A stretch of 64,000 nt of DNA from JAQVEM01 sp964595565 (GTDB taxonomy: Bacteria; Actinomycetota; Humimicrobiia; Humimicrobiales; Humimicrobiaceae), in contig CAZQQX010000003.1 of the NCBI GenBank assembly GCA_964595565.1, positions 19,184 to 83,183 on the forward strand, read 5' to 3'. A model generated the notes under the pieces. It ran no database searches. It was not told the origin of the DNA and was given only the letters and a program-made list of their open reading frames with translations. Positions 53,408 to 61,977 of the stretch are shown piece after piece. The number at the start of each line of letters is the position of its first letter. The stretch's first letter is position 1. Both the position numbers and the translations under genes were made by a program.

Positions 53408-54304
53408 ATGGGAGATAAATTAGAAAATTTAAAAAGTTATGCCCTTGTTACAGATAGCGCTTCGGATATTCCGGAAGAGCTGGTAGAAAAATATAAAATA
53501 AATGTTATTCCCATTTACATTCATTACAACGGCAAAGAATTTAGAGATGGAATAGATATCAACTCAAATCAGATTTACAGGCTTCAGAAAGAAAAGAAAG
53601 CTATATTTACTTCATCTTCACCATCCCCCCGGGATTTTATGCGGCTGTACACAAAATTGCTTGAGAGCCACAGGAAGGTGCTCTCTATTCACATAAGTTC
53701 AAAATTATCTGCGGTTATAAAATCTGCCAGGATTGGAAGGGAGCTGCTCGAGGCAAAAGAACGAGTAGAAATATTTGATTCATTTTCAGGCGCAATGGGT
53801 ACCGGTTTTATGGTTTTAATTGCAGCTAAAGCTATTGCTAAAAAATATCCTTACCGGAAAATAATAAATATATTGAGCTTTTTAAGGGGCAATATCAATT
53901 TATACGGTACCATTGATACTTTAAAATATTTACGGAGGAGCGGGAGGGTGCCCGCTGTCGCCAGTACTATTTCCGGGATTTTAAAAATAAAGCCACTTCT
54001 GGGGATAAAAAATGGATTGGTGGAAATGATAGGGATAGCTATTACAAGGTACGGTTCAATAGTGGAGATAACCCGCAGGGCTATAAGGGACTTCAGGAAA
54101 GAGCAGTGGGTAATAGTTTCAATAATCCACACCCTTTCCTTAAAAGAGTCAAAAAAAATAATGAGCAAAATTCAGTCTTCTTTAAAATGTGTGGATACCA
54201 TGATTACAGAATGCACACCGGTTATCGGAGCCCACACCGGTCCGGGGTTAATAGGTATTATTGTAAGCAGGCTAAATCAGGAAATAGTAGACCTGTATAT
54301 ATAA
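53408..54304 (+). CDS. DegV-family fatty-acid-binding protein
   Basis: 298 residues. The opening ALVTDSASDIPEELV, the fatty-acid-binding FTSSSPSPRDF, IHISSKLSAVIKSARIG and the C-terminal THTGPGLIGI are diagnostic of DegV. In Gram-positives, FakB/DegV proteins present fatty acids to the kinase FakA; no FakA is in the window. Confidence 0.93.
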   Translation: MGDKLENLKSYALVTDSASDIPEELVEKYKINVIPIYIHYNGKEFRDGIDINSNQIYRLQKEKKAIFTSSSPSPRDFMRLYTKLLESHRKVLSIHISSKLSAVIKSARIGRELLEAKERVEIFDSFSGAMGTGFMVLIAAKAIAKKYPYRKIINILSFLRGNINLYGTIDTLKYLRRSGRVPAVASTISGILKIKPLLGIKNGLVEMIGIAITRYGSIVEITRRAIRDFRKEQWVIVSIIHTLSLKESKKIMSKIQSSLKCVDTMITECTPVIGAHTGPGLIGIIVSRLNQEIVDLYI

Positions 54305-54328
54305 GGTTTTTATGTAATTTTTTGTATT

Positions 54329-54901
54329 TTATTCTAAAGGTTCCTGGTCATTTTCTCCAAAAACAATCGCCGAGAAAATAAAAATCTCGACACCTTTTTC
54401 TTTATAACAATTCTTGCCAAGGCCGGCTTTATAACAGGTCTGCTCCAAGAATTGAATTCTGTCCCAATTATAATCAGTGGCTACCTGGGGCAGGAGCAGG
54501 CCCTGGTAAAACCCTTTTTTTATAAGCAGGCCATGCTTTCCTGCAATTATTTGTTCAGGATTATTTATTTTTTCTAAAGGGGAAAGAACAGAAATTTCAA
54601 TTTCAGTTTTTTTTAGCTCGGCGGGGGTGAGTGGATAGAATCTGGGATCCTTTAAGGCGGCTTCTATGGCCATGTTCCTTACTGTTTCCCACAGTGGGGT
54701 ATTGGCACTAATGTTACCTATGCACCCTCTTAAATTGCCTTTAATTTGAAGAGTAACAAAAGCGCCGCACCTGATATTTAATACCGCATCACTTATATTA
54801 TACTCTGGAGTTTTTTTGCCATTAACTGCACAGGTAATAGTTTCACGGGATATTCCCAGGAGCGTTTTTTTATGTCCGGGAGAAAGTTCTATATTTTCCA
54901 T
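54329..54901 (-). CDS. AmmeMemoRadiSam system protein A (AMMECR1)
   Basis: 190 residues of the AMMECR1 domain: FVTLQIKGNLRGCIG with its invariant LRGCIG motif, and AALKDPRFYPL. It lies near a Memo-family gene, with which it and a radical SAM protein usually form a three-part set of unknown biochemical function. The radical SAM partner is not in the window. Confidence 0.94.
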   Translation of the reverse strand: MENIELSPGHKKTLLGISRETITCAVNGKKTPEYNISDAVLNIRCGAFVTLQIKGNLRGCIGNISANTPLWETVRNMAIEAALKDPRFYPLTPAELKKTEIEISVLSPLEKINNPEQIIAGKHGLLIKKGFYQGLLLPQVATDYNWDRIQFLEQTCYKAGLGKNCYKEKGVEIFIFSAIVFGENDQEPLE

Positions 54902-55006
54902 GTTTTATTATTTTTATTTTTTAAATGTTTTTTAGTAAAATATTTAAATTACATTTTTGCTAAAGCTAAAATGTAAATATTATAAACGGCAACAGGATCT
55001 ATTTAA

Positions 55007-55837
55007 TTATTTTTTATAAAAGACAGCCGAAAGATATCCCACTACGGCACTTTTATCACCTGTGACATCTCCGGAATTTTTATATTTAAGAACTTGAGAG
55101 CTGTTTGCCCCCATAATTTTTGAAGCAATCATTGCAGAAATTACAGGACCCCCGCCGCACATTTCTATATTACCGTTTAAAAAGTCTGCTGTCATACTTT
55201 TGATATCAAAGCGGCTTACCAGTTCTTTAACTTTACCGTCGAGAGAAACTGCAGTTTCATAGGGGTGGTAATGTGACAGGTCTGTACTGGCTATAATCAA
55301 AATATCTTCATCTTTAAAAAGATTTCCTATTATATTACCAAGTTCTTCAATATTCTGTCTGTTTTGCTGCCCCATCACCATGGGAACTATTTTTATATCA
55401 TCAAGTAAGACCTGCAGGAATGGGAGCTGGACTTCAAGACTGTGCTCGTTTAAGTGGCCGGATTGAGATAGTTTTATGAGAGCGCTTTTACCTGCAAGCA
55501 GTTCTGCTCTGTTCTTATCAACGCTGACAATTCCAAGTGGGGTGGAATATGCGTCTCCATTAAATATGGAGATATAATTAAAATACTCTGAGTGAGAAGG
55601 TGTTATAATAAATACACTGTCAAATTTTTTACCGGAAATATGCTTATATGAATGAGCTGCAACCTGTCCCGAGTAAATATATCCTGCGTGGGGACAGATA
55701 ATTGATTTAATTTTACTTATTTTTGCAGGTTCCACATTTTCTAAAAAATTATTTATTTGTTTTCGCAGTGCATCTGGCCCCGCCGGATAAAAGCTGCCCG
55801 CGGCTACGCTTTCTCTTATGTTTTTATATTCTGTCAT
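55007..55837 (-). CDS. AmmeMemoRadiSam system protein B (Memo)
   Basis: 276 residues, related to class III extradiol dioxygenases. Histidines of the metal site are in CPHAGYIYSGQVAAHSY, NEHSLEVQLPFLQ and STDLSHYHPYE; GGGPVISAMIA is the typical C-terminal block. The AMMECR1 gene lies 105 bp downstream on the same strand. Confidence 0.94.
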   Translation of the reverse strand: MTEYKNIRESVAAGSFYPAGPDALRKQINNFLENVEPAKISKIKSIICPHAGYIYSGQVAAHSYKHISGKKFDSVFIITPSHSEYFNYISIFNGDAYSTPLGIVSVDKNRAELLAGKSALIKLSQSGHLNEHSLEVQLPFLQVLLDDIKIVPMVMGQQNRQNIEELGNIIGNLFKDEDILIIASTDLSHYHPYETAVSLDGKVKELVSRFDIKSMTADFLNGNIEMCGGGPVISAMIASKIMGANSSQVLKYKNSGDVTGDKSAVVGYLSAVFYKK

Positions 55838-55857
55838 TTTTAGCCCTTATTAAATTT

Positions 55858-56091
55858 TTATTTCCTAATAATTAACCAGAAGATTACATTTAATATAACA
55901 GTAATAATAATACCTATGATTATGCACGAAGTTACGGGAAAATAAATAGTAAAATTTTCCCTTTCTATTTTGATATCTCCGGGCAACCTGCTAAGAAAGG
56001 GAACTTTAGAAAAAAGCATCATTAGCACCCCAAAAACAGCGATGACTATTCCTATAAAAATTAGTGTTTTTCCTAAAGCGCCAAAATTCAT
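55858..56091 (-). CDS. DUF2905 small membrane protein
   Basis: 77 residues with two transmembrane helices joined by FLSRLPGDIKIERENFTIYFP, the DUF2905 signature. Function unknown; often beside ruvB or Memo-like genes. ATG 56091 is taken; an in-frame TTG at 56100 is possible. Confidence 0.88.
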   Translation of the reverse strand: MNFGALGKTLIFIGIVIAVFGVLMMLFSKVPFLSRLPGDIKIERENFTIYFPVTSCIIIGIIITVILNVIFWLIIRK

Positions 56092-56393
56092 TACGCACAA
56101 TATTATATTCAGTAATTGTGTTATTTTATTATATTAAATTTATTTTTTTTTAAAAAGGGGTATGTTTTTATACCATTAAAAACGCTCAAAAGGGCCGGCC
56201 TGAAGTTGGAATCGGGGCCTACTGTTAAAAATTTTAAGCAGCCTATAGATTTTAGCTGAAATATTAATATCAGTTGTGTTAATTGGTGTAGTTCCTGTAT
56301 CATCTATATATGTCAGGGGGCCGGTTATTGGGGATTGTAAATATCATATATTAAAAAGTAAAATTTAATATCTTATTTAAAGAGGAGAGTAAG
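56092..56393. other. About 300-bp gap, no gene recognised
   Basis: AT-rich; a minus-strand frame here (56121-56303) has no family motif and looks spurious. A ribosome binding site AGAGGAG for the next gene lies at its end. Confidence 0.5.
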
Positions 56394-57146
56394 ATGTCAC
56401 AGAAAAATATATTATTTATTGGAGAAACATGGATTATAACTAAATTTCATACAAAAGGTTTTGATGTGATTCCGCTGGGGGGATTTGATGATTATTCGGT
56501 GTACCTGAAAGAGGGTTTAAAGCCTTTTAAGGATATAATAATTACTCATATTCCCAATCATCTGGTATTAAGTGCATATCCACAGACTATGGAGCAGATT
56601 TCAAAATTTGATGTGGTTATAATAAGTGATTGTGGAAGGAATACCCTGACCATGTATCCGGAGATGTTTAAAGTTCCTATGGGTATAAACAAGGTCAGGT
56701 TAACTGCAGATTATGTAAAAGAAGGCGGCTCCCTTATAATGGCCGGTGGATGGGTAGATTTTCAGGGATTCCAGGGAAAGGGCAATTACCATGGAAGTGA
56801 AATAGAGGAAGTTTTGCCGGTAAATATTATGGAGACGGATGACAGAATTGAATGTACAGAGGGTGTAAAACCGGAGGTTATAAAGGGTGAACATGAAGTA
56901 TTAAAAGATATTTCAGGCGATTGGCCGGAGTTTCTTGGCTATCAGAAAGTTTTTCCAAAAGAGGATTCTGTAGTGCTGGCAACTATCGGGGAGAAGAAAG
57001 ACCCGTTTATAATTGTAGGGAAAGCCGGAAAGGGAAAGTCTATGGCTTTTACTTCCGACCTGGCGCCACACTGGGGTGTGGACTTTGTTGCCTGGAAAGA
57101 CTACGGGAGGTTCTGGTATAATGCCATAAATTGGCTTTCGGAGTGA
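56394..57146 (+). CDS. GATase1-like protein (putative glutamine amidotransferase fold)
   Basis: 250 residues matching the PF07090-type family: NILFIGETWIITKFHTKGFD at the start, DVVIISDCGRNTLTM, a G-G-S-L-I-M-A-G-G-W segment where a nucleophile might lie, and PHWGVDFVAWKDYGRFW at the end. No cysteine nucleophile of real GATases is evident (the cysteine is in SDCGRN). Function unknown; often with sugar or lactone metabolism. Confidence 0.8.
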   Translation: MSQKNILFIGETWIITKFHTKGFDVIPLGGFDDYSVYLKEGLKPFKDIIITHIPNHLVLSAYPQTMEQISKFDVVIISDCGRNTLTMYPEMFKVPMGINKVRLTADYVKEGGSLIMAGGWVDFQGFQGKGNYHGSEIEEVLPVNIMETDDRIECTEGVKPEVIKGEHEVLKDISGDWPEFLGYQKVFPKEDSVVLATIGEKKDPFIIVGKAGKGKSMAFTSDLAPHWGVDFVAWKDYGRFWYNAINWLSE

Positions 57147-57256
57147 ATAAAAAAGAAAAAGGGATTTTTTATCAAAATTATACATGTTATATTATTATGA
57201 TATTAATCTTTAAGTTTTGTTAAGGTGTAAAGGATTTAATTATTGCGGGGTGTTAG

Positions 57257-58201
57257 GTGAAATATACTCTTGGAGTTGATGGAGGAGGCTCAAAAACTGA
57301 AATAATTATCGCGGATTTAGATGGTAACCGGGTTTCCAGGGTTGTCTCTGGCGCAAGTAATTATAAGAGTGTAGGGGAAGAAAAGGCAATAGATAACTTA
57401 AATAAGGGGATATTTGGAGCAATAGGTAAGTTAAATAATACCGGAGATGTTTATTTTGTAAGTTCGTGCTTCGGATTTGCGGGTAATGATGCCGGAGAGG
57501 ATTCAAAAGTATATGAAAAAATTGTATTTAATAATAAGCTTAACGGTTACCTAAATCCTGAAAAAACTTTTATATTGAATGATACCAGAATAGGGATTGA
57601 GGCAGGGAGTGACAGTAAAAATAAAATAATAATCATCGCCGGGACAGGGTCCAACTGCTTCGGGATTAATGAAGATGGTAGGGAGGCCAGGGCAAGCGGC
57701 TGGGATTATATTCTTTCAGATGAAGGCAGTGGATATGGAGTGGGTCTTGAATCATTGAGAGCTGTTATGAGGGCTTATGATGGCAGGGGAAGAAGTACTC
57801 TTCTTACCGGTGCTATACTGGAAGAATTAAATCTGGATAAGATACCGGACCTGACCGGGTGGGCGTACAGTGGCCCATTTTCAAAAAATAAAATTAGCAG
57901 GCTGTCAAAAATGGTGTGTGAAACCGCAGGAATGGGTGATAAAGTAAGTATGGATATATTAAGGGAGGCAGCAGTAGAAGCGGCCATTTCGGTAATTACT
58001 GTAGCGAAAAAACTCGGGCTTGAGAAAAAAAGCTTTGACCTGGTCCTTGTAGGCGGATTATTTAAATGTGAAAAGTATTTTAAAAATTTTTTAATAAATA
58101 AATTAAAAAAGAAATTTCCAAAAATTAATTTTATGCCGTTGGTGGCCGGCCCTGTTGAAGGGGCCATAAAGATAGCTGTTGAAAAAATGAGAACTTTGTA
58201 A
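57257..58201 (+). CDS. BadF/BadG-type ATPase, N-acetylglucosamine-kinase-like
   Basis: 314 residues of the ASKHA fold: GVDGGGSKTEIIIAD (phosphate-1), NDTRIGIEAG (metal aspartate), IIIAGTGSNCFGI and WDYILSDEGSGYGVGLE. This pattern suits the eukaryotic-type GlcNAc kinase family (sugar phosphorylation), though some members activate dehydratases. The start is GTG 57257; RBS weak (GGGGTG). Near a GATase1-like gene. Confidence 0.85.
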   Translation: MKYTLGVDGGGSKTEIIIADLDGNRVSRVVSGASNYKSVGEEKAIDNLNKGIFGAIGKLNNTGDVYFVSSCFGFAGNDAGEDSKVYEKIVFNNKLNGYLNPEKTFILNDTRIGIEAGSDSKNKIIIIAGTGSNCFGINEDGREARASGWDYILSDEGSGYGVGLESLRAVMRAYDGRGRSTLLTGAILEELNLDKIPDLTGWAYSGPFSKNKISRLSKMVCETAGMGDKVSMDILREAAVEAAISVITVAKKLGLEKKSFDLVLVGGLFKCEKYFKNFLINKLKKKFPKINFMPLVAGPVEGAIKIAVEKMRTL

Positions 58202-58247
58202 AGATAGATTAAATCGTTCTGCCTGTTGAGTTTAAGGTTCTTGTAGC

Positions 58248-58276
58248 TTGACATTATCGGGGTGTATGATGATAAT
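58248..58276 (+). promoter_or_regulatory. Promoter for the tRNA-Thr/Tyr/Thr cluster
   Basis: TTGACA (58248-58253) and GATAAT (58271-58276) are 17 bp apart, 17 bp upstream of the first tRNA. Confidence 0.75.
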
Positions 58277-58293
58277 TATTAGGCGATAAATTT

Positions 58294-58369
58294 GCCGGTG
58301 TAGCTCAATTGGTAGAGCAGCTGATTTGTAATCAGCAGGTTGTCCGTTCAAGTCGGATCGCCGGCTCCA
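58294..58369 (+). tRNA. tRNA-Thr (TGT)
   Basis: 76 nt with encoded CCA. Acceptor GCCGGTG pairs with CGCCGGC; anticodon loop TTTGTAA with stem GCTGA/TCAGC gives TGT (ACA codons). D-loop TAGCTCAATTGGTAGAGCA and T-loop GTTCAAGTC are normal. Confidence 0.96.
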
Positions 58370-58373
58370 TGAA

Positions 58374-58459
58374 GGAGGGGTGCCCGAGTGGTTAAAGGGA
58401 GCAGACTGTAAATCTGCCGGCGAATGCCTACAGAGGTTCAAATCCTCTCCCCTCCACCA
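58374..58459 (+). tRNA. tRNA-Tyr (GTA)
   Basis: 86 nt, class II with a long variable arm. Acceptor GGAGGGG pairs with CCCCTCC; anticodon loop CTGTAAA gives GTA. CCA is encoded. Only 4 nt after tRNA-Thr, so co-transcribed. Confidence 0.96.
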
Positions 58460-58603
58460 TAAAATCTATCTGAATGCTGTAAGGATTTCTGAATTGTAAA
58501 AAATACTGGAAATGGTTAATTTATATAGGAAGGTTCAAATATAATTTGTAAAATTCGGATATATAAGTTTTATGGGTAAGCGCACGATCAGGCCACAGTT
58601 TTT

Positions 58604-58679
58604 GCCCGTGTAGCTCAGGTGGTAGAGCATTTCCTCGGTAAGGAAAAGGTCATCGGTTCAAGTCCGATCGCGGGCTCCA
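58604..58679 (+). tRNA. tRNA-Thr (GGT)
   Basis: 76 nt with encoded CCA. Acceptor GCCCGTG pairs with CGCGGGC; the anticodon loop TCGGTAA within stem TTTCC/GGAAA gives GGT (ACC/ACU codons). Confidence 0.96.
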
Positions 58680-59010
58680 CTATATTCAGGGTGCATGTCT
58701 TTTTAACTTTTTCATACAGAATAAGAAGCTATATAGATTGATTAAGAAATATTTTCTTTATACCTGAGCCATAAGAAATCCTTTCTGGAAGCTGTCTGCC
58801 CGGAATGAACACTCCATTAAAATTATAATTATAACGCATAGTGGATTGAAGATAATAATTGTAATAGGATATTATTATATAGATATGTATATATATTATT
58901 AAATTATTATAATATTTTAAAATATGAATAATGTTTTACAAATTTTATTTATAATTGTATAATAACAAAATAAATGTGTTTAAGATTAAGACTTACAGAA
59001 GGTGTTAAGA
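58680..59010. other. 331-bp AT-rich gap
   Basis: Very AT-rich with many TATA-like stretches (especially 58820-58980) and no open frame or known RNA. It probably holds the promoter of the PAS/HD-GYP gene. Confidence 0.5.
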
Positions 59011-60456
59011 ATGAGTAACTTGAAAGGCGCAACCCTTAAAAATGAAAAAAATGATTTCAGGGAATCTCCGGATTTAAAAGATAAAAAGTTTTTATTTAAC
59101 GGTGATGGTAATGAAAAAAAGAGGGAGCTTGAAGAAAGATTGAATGAAATGGTTGTAGAAATAGACACGGAAGGGCAGATTGTTTATGCTAATAAAAGGA
59201 CAATGGAGAAAACCGGGTATACGGAAAAAGAATTAGAAAGAGGAATCAATATAAGAAAAGTGGTTTCTCCTGAAGACAGTGATAAGCTTGAAAAGAATTT
59301 TAAGGGACTCTTAAATGGAAAAAAATTGACAAGGTCCGTTTATAATGTATTAAGAAAGGATGGTTCAACATTCCCCGTCATAACCTATCCTGATTATATT
59401 TTAGGTAAAGATGATAAAGTAATAGGAGTAAGGGAACTCCTTGTGGATATTACTGATATTAAAGAAGCTGAAGAGAAGCTCAGAGAAAGCGAAGAGCGTT
59501 ATTGTTCACTTTTTGAAAATTCACTTGATGGTATTTACAGAACAACTCTCGAGGGAAAATACGTGGAAGCTAACCCTGCTCTGGTAGAAATGCTCGGGTA
59601 CAGCAGCAGAGAAGAACTTCTTAAGATAGATATCCCCACCCAGTTGTACGTCAGAAAAAAAGACAGGCCATCGCCGGAGAAAAGGGACAGAATATTTGAA
59701 ACAGAGCTTAAGAAGAAAGATGGTTCTATAATTACGGTGGAAATTAACTCAAGGGTGGTCTATAAAAAGGGAAAGCCTGTATATTACGAAGGAATAGTAA
59801 GAGATATAACCCGGAGAAAGTTAACCGAGCAAAAATTAAAAGAGAGTTACGAAAAACTTAAAAAAACTTTAAACGATATTATCAGTACGCTGGCATCTAT
59901 AGTAGAAGTAAGAGACCCGTACACTTCGGGTCATCAAAAGAGGGTGACCCAGCTTGCTACTGCTATTGCAGAAGAGATGGGCCTTGATAATGATAAAGTA
60001 GAGTCAATACGAATCGCGGCGCAGATTCATGACATAGGGAAAATAAACCTGCCCGAATCAATCTTAACCCGGCCCGGGAGATTATCAGAAATAGAATACG
60101 ATATGATTAAAACTCATTCGCAGTTAGGGCATGACATGATAAAGAACGTAGAGTTCCCCTGGTCTATAGCTGACATTATATTACAGCATCATGAAAGGAT
60201 GAATGGTTCTGGGTATCCAGAGGGATTAAAAGGTAAAGATATTATGCTGGAGGCCAGGATAATCGGGGTATCCGATGTGGTGGAGGCCATGGCTTCGCAC
60301 AGGCCCTACAGGCCGGCTCTGGGCATAAATAAAGCTCTTGAAGAGATTAATAGAGGCAGGGGTAAATTGTATGATAAAAATGTTGTTGATGCGTGTAACA
60401 GAGTTTTCAAAAGAAAAAAGTTTAAATTTAAAGTGGACTTCACACCTCAATTATAG
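59011..60456 (+). CDS. PAS-PAS-HD-GYP cyclic-di-GMP phosphodiesterase
   Basis: 481 residues, no transmembrane helix. Two PAS domains (about 45-155 and 160-270; first with IVYANKRTMEKTGYTEKEL, second with YVEANPALVEMLGYSS) and an HD-GYP domain (about 290-475) with GHQKRV, IHDIGKINLPES and NGSGYPEGLKG. All metal residues look intact, unlike the HD-GYP gene at 15600. ATG 59011 follows GAAGGTG; an in-frame GTG is at 59002. The 3' end overlaps the convergent sulfatase gene by 10 bp. Confidence 0.95.
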   Translation: MSNLKGATLKNEKNDFRESPDLKDKKFLFNGDGNEKKRELEERLNEMVVEIDTEGQIVYANKRTMEKTGYTEKELERGINIRKVVSPEDSDKLEKNFKGLLNGKKLTRSVYNVLRKDGSTFPVITYPDYILGKDDKVIGVRELLVDITDIKEAEEKLRESEERYCSLFENSLDGIYRTTLEGKYVEANPALVEMLGYSSREELLKIDIPTQLYVRKKDRPSPEKRDRIFETELKKKDGSIITVEINSRVVYKKGKPVYYEGIVRDITRRKLTEQKLKESYEKLKKTLNDIISTLASIVEVRDPYTSGHQKRVTQLATAIAEEMGLDNDKVESIRIAAQIHDIGKINLPESILTRPGRLSEIEYDMIKTHSQLGHDMIKNVEFPWSIADIILQHHERMNGSGYPEGLKGKDIMLEARIIGVSDVVEAMASHRPYRPALGINKALEEINRGRGKLYDKNVVDACNRVFKRKKFKFKVDFTPQL

Positions 60457-61976
60457 TCTACGATATCGGTTACATCGGTAAAATTATAGGGTGCAAATTC
60501 AAAAGAATTATAATTTATATCTTCAAGTAGCTCGTAATTTTCACCAAAAAGGGTATTAAATATTACTCTGAAGGTATTGACAGGAGTAATTGAATCATAC
60601 AGAAGATTGTATTTCTGCCCCGGGATATATATGGCATTGAGTATTCTCATTCCTTCTTTAAACATGTCTTCGGTCGGGAATTTCCCCTCAATAAAAGTAT
60701 TCCGTGGTCCATGGTCTGCCTGCAGTATAATAACGGGGGGATTCTCTGACCCGGTAAGGATTTCATCTACAAGTTTTTGAACTTCTTTATTAATATATAT
60801 TAGCTGGTTCAGGTAATACTTTTTTTGCTCATCGCCCCAGTTGTTCATATCAAATTTTGCTTCAGGTACCGAATTTCCTTCTCTATCAAATAGATAAGGT
60901 GGGTGAGGGCATACAATGTGAGAAAATACAAATTTTCTGCCTTCAACTTCATTTACTTCTGCAAGACTACCAAAGGTATTAAGAACCCTTCTTCTTCCTG
61001 CATCCTGGAAGAATTTTTTTTCAAAAGCGTCCAGTAATGTGGTCTGAATAAGGAGAGTGTTAAATTCATTCCACCTGGCGTGGCTGATGGCTATATTTAA
61101 ATCTGCATATTGATTATAATTTGTTGGGCCCCAGCCCGAGCTAAAATGGATAAATTTGTATCCCTTTGATTTTAAATATTTCATAACTTTATTATTCTCT
61201 ATCATTCCATAAGGGACCGACCTGTCATTTGATTCCACTCCCGGTGTTTCACTTAAATAGTTTATGTATTCCATATTCAACGACGATGCCATAGATAAAA
61301 AAGAACATGGATAATTACTGGTGCTTTTAGAAGCCAGATAGAAGCCATTCTCTACCAGGTAGTTATCAAAGTTGCTATTATCGTAATTGTAGATTTCTTT
61401 TAATGTATTTGAACTGGCGTAACCATCTAAAATTATATAATAAATATCAGGGAGACTGTCCTGATTTTCTATAATAGAATTCTCTTCCAGCGTGACTGCG
61501 ATATCATCGGGACCTTCAGTTTTAGATGTTTTTATACTGGAAATTCCTATGGTGGTTAGAGGAATAATAATAAGGATAATCGAAATTATATTGAAGAGCT
61601 TTGTCAGATTATATAAATTTTTTTTGGTTTTTGTAATAAAATAGACGACCACGATAAATAATAATAACCATATAATCATTAAATACCTGTGTCGCCCGAT
61701 TATAAAACTACCTATTTTCCATTCTTTTACCAGGGAGTAGATATGACCGTAAGAAAAGAATAGCACCAGACCAGTAGAGGCTATAAATCCTGCTTTACCT
61801 GCTTTTCTTTTTAAAATAAGCCATAAAACAGTCATAATTACCGCTGTGGATGCCAGTATAATAATAGACGGTAAGAGAATTTCTTTGAATTTTAGCTGAC
61901 CAATATTATATGAGTAAAGAAATAATACTGGAAATAATCCAAATAGAAATGGGTGGAAAACTATGTTTTTTTTCAA
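60447..61976 (-). CDS. Membrane sulfatase/phosphoethanolamine-transferase-like hydrolase
   Basis: 509 residues: about five transmembrane helices (1-155) then an alkaline-phosphatase/sulfatase-fold domain (about 175-500). Metal-site motifs are IILDGYASS and QADHGPRNTF, with VCPHPPYLF in between; a Ser/Thr nucleophile is likely in NYPCSFLSMASSLN. The architecture resembles lipoteichoic-acid synthase and sugar phosphoethanolamine transferases. It is last of three minus-strand genes with a methyltransferase and a small membrane protein, 1 bp after the methyltransferase stop. Confidence 0.8.
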   Translation of the reverse strand: MKKNIVFHPFLFGLFPVLFLYSYNIGQLKFKEILLPSIIILASTAVIMTVLWLILKRKAGKAGFIASTGLVLFFSYGHIYSLVKEWKIGSFIIGRHRYLMIIWLLLFIVVVYFITKTKKNLYNLTKLFNIISIILIIIPLTTIGISSIKTSKTEGPDDIAVTLEENSIIENQDSLPDIYYIILDGYASSNTLKEIYNYDNSNFDNYLVENGFYLASKSTSNYPCSFLSMASSLNMEYINYLSETPGVESNDRSVPYGMIENNKVMKYLKSKGYKFIHFSSGWGPTNYNQYADLNIAISHARWNEFNTLLIQTTLLDAFEKKFFQDAGRRRVLNTFGSLAEVNEVEGRKFVFSHIVCPHPPYLFDREGNSVPEAKFDMNNWGDEQKKYYLNQLIYINKEVQKLVDEILTGSENPPVIILQADHGPRNTFIEGKFPTEDMFKEGMRILNAIYIPGQKYNLLYDSITPVNTFRVIFNTLFGENYELLEDINYNSFEFAPYNFTDVTDIVDYN

Positions 61977-61977
61977 T

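Noticed and set aside
56121..56303. Short minus-strand gene in the gap before the GATase1-like gene
   Set aside because: No family motif, no ribosome binding site, composition like non-coding surroundings.
57775..58254. Minus-strand frame of 159 codons opposite the kinase gene
   Set aside because: Antisense shadow, low-complexity serine/leucine content, no ribosome binding site or family.
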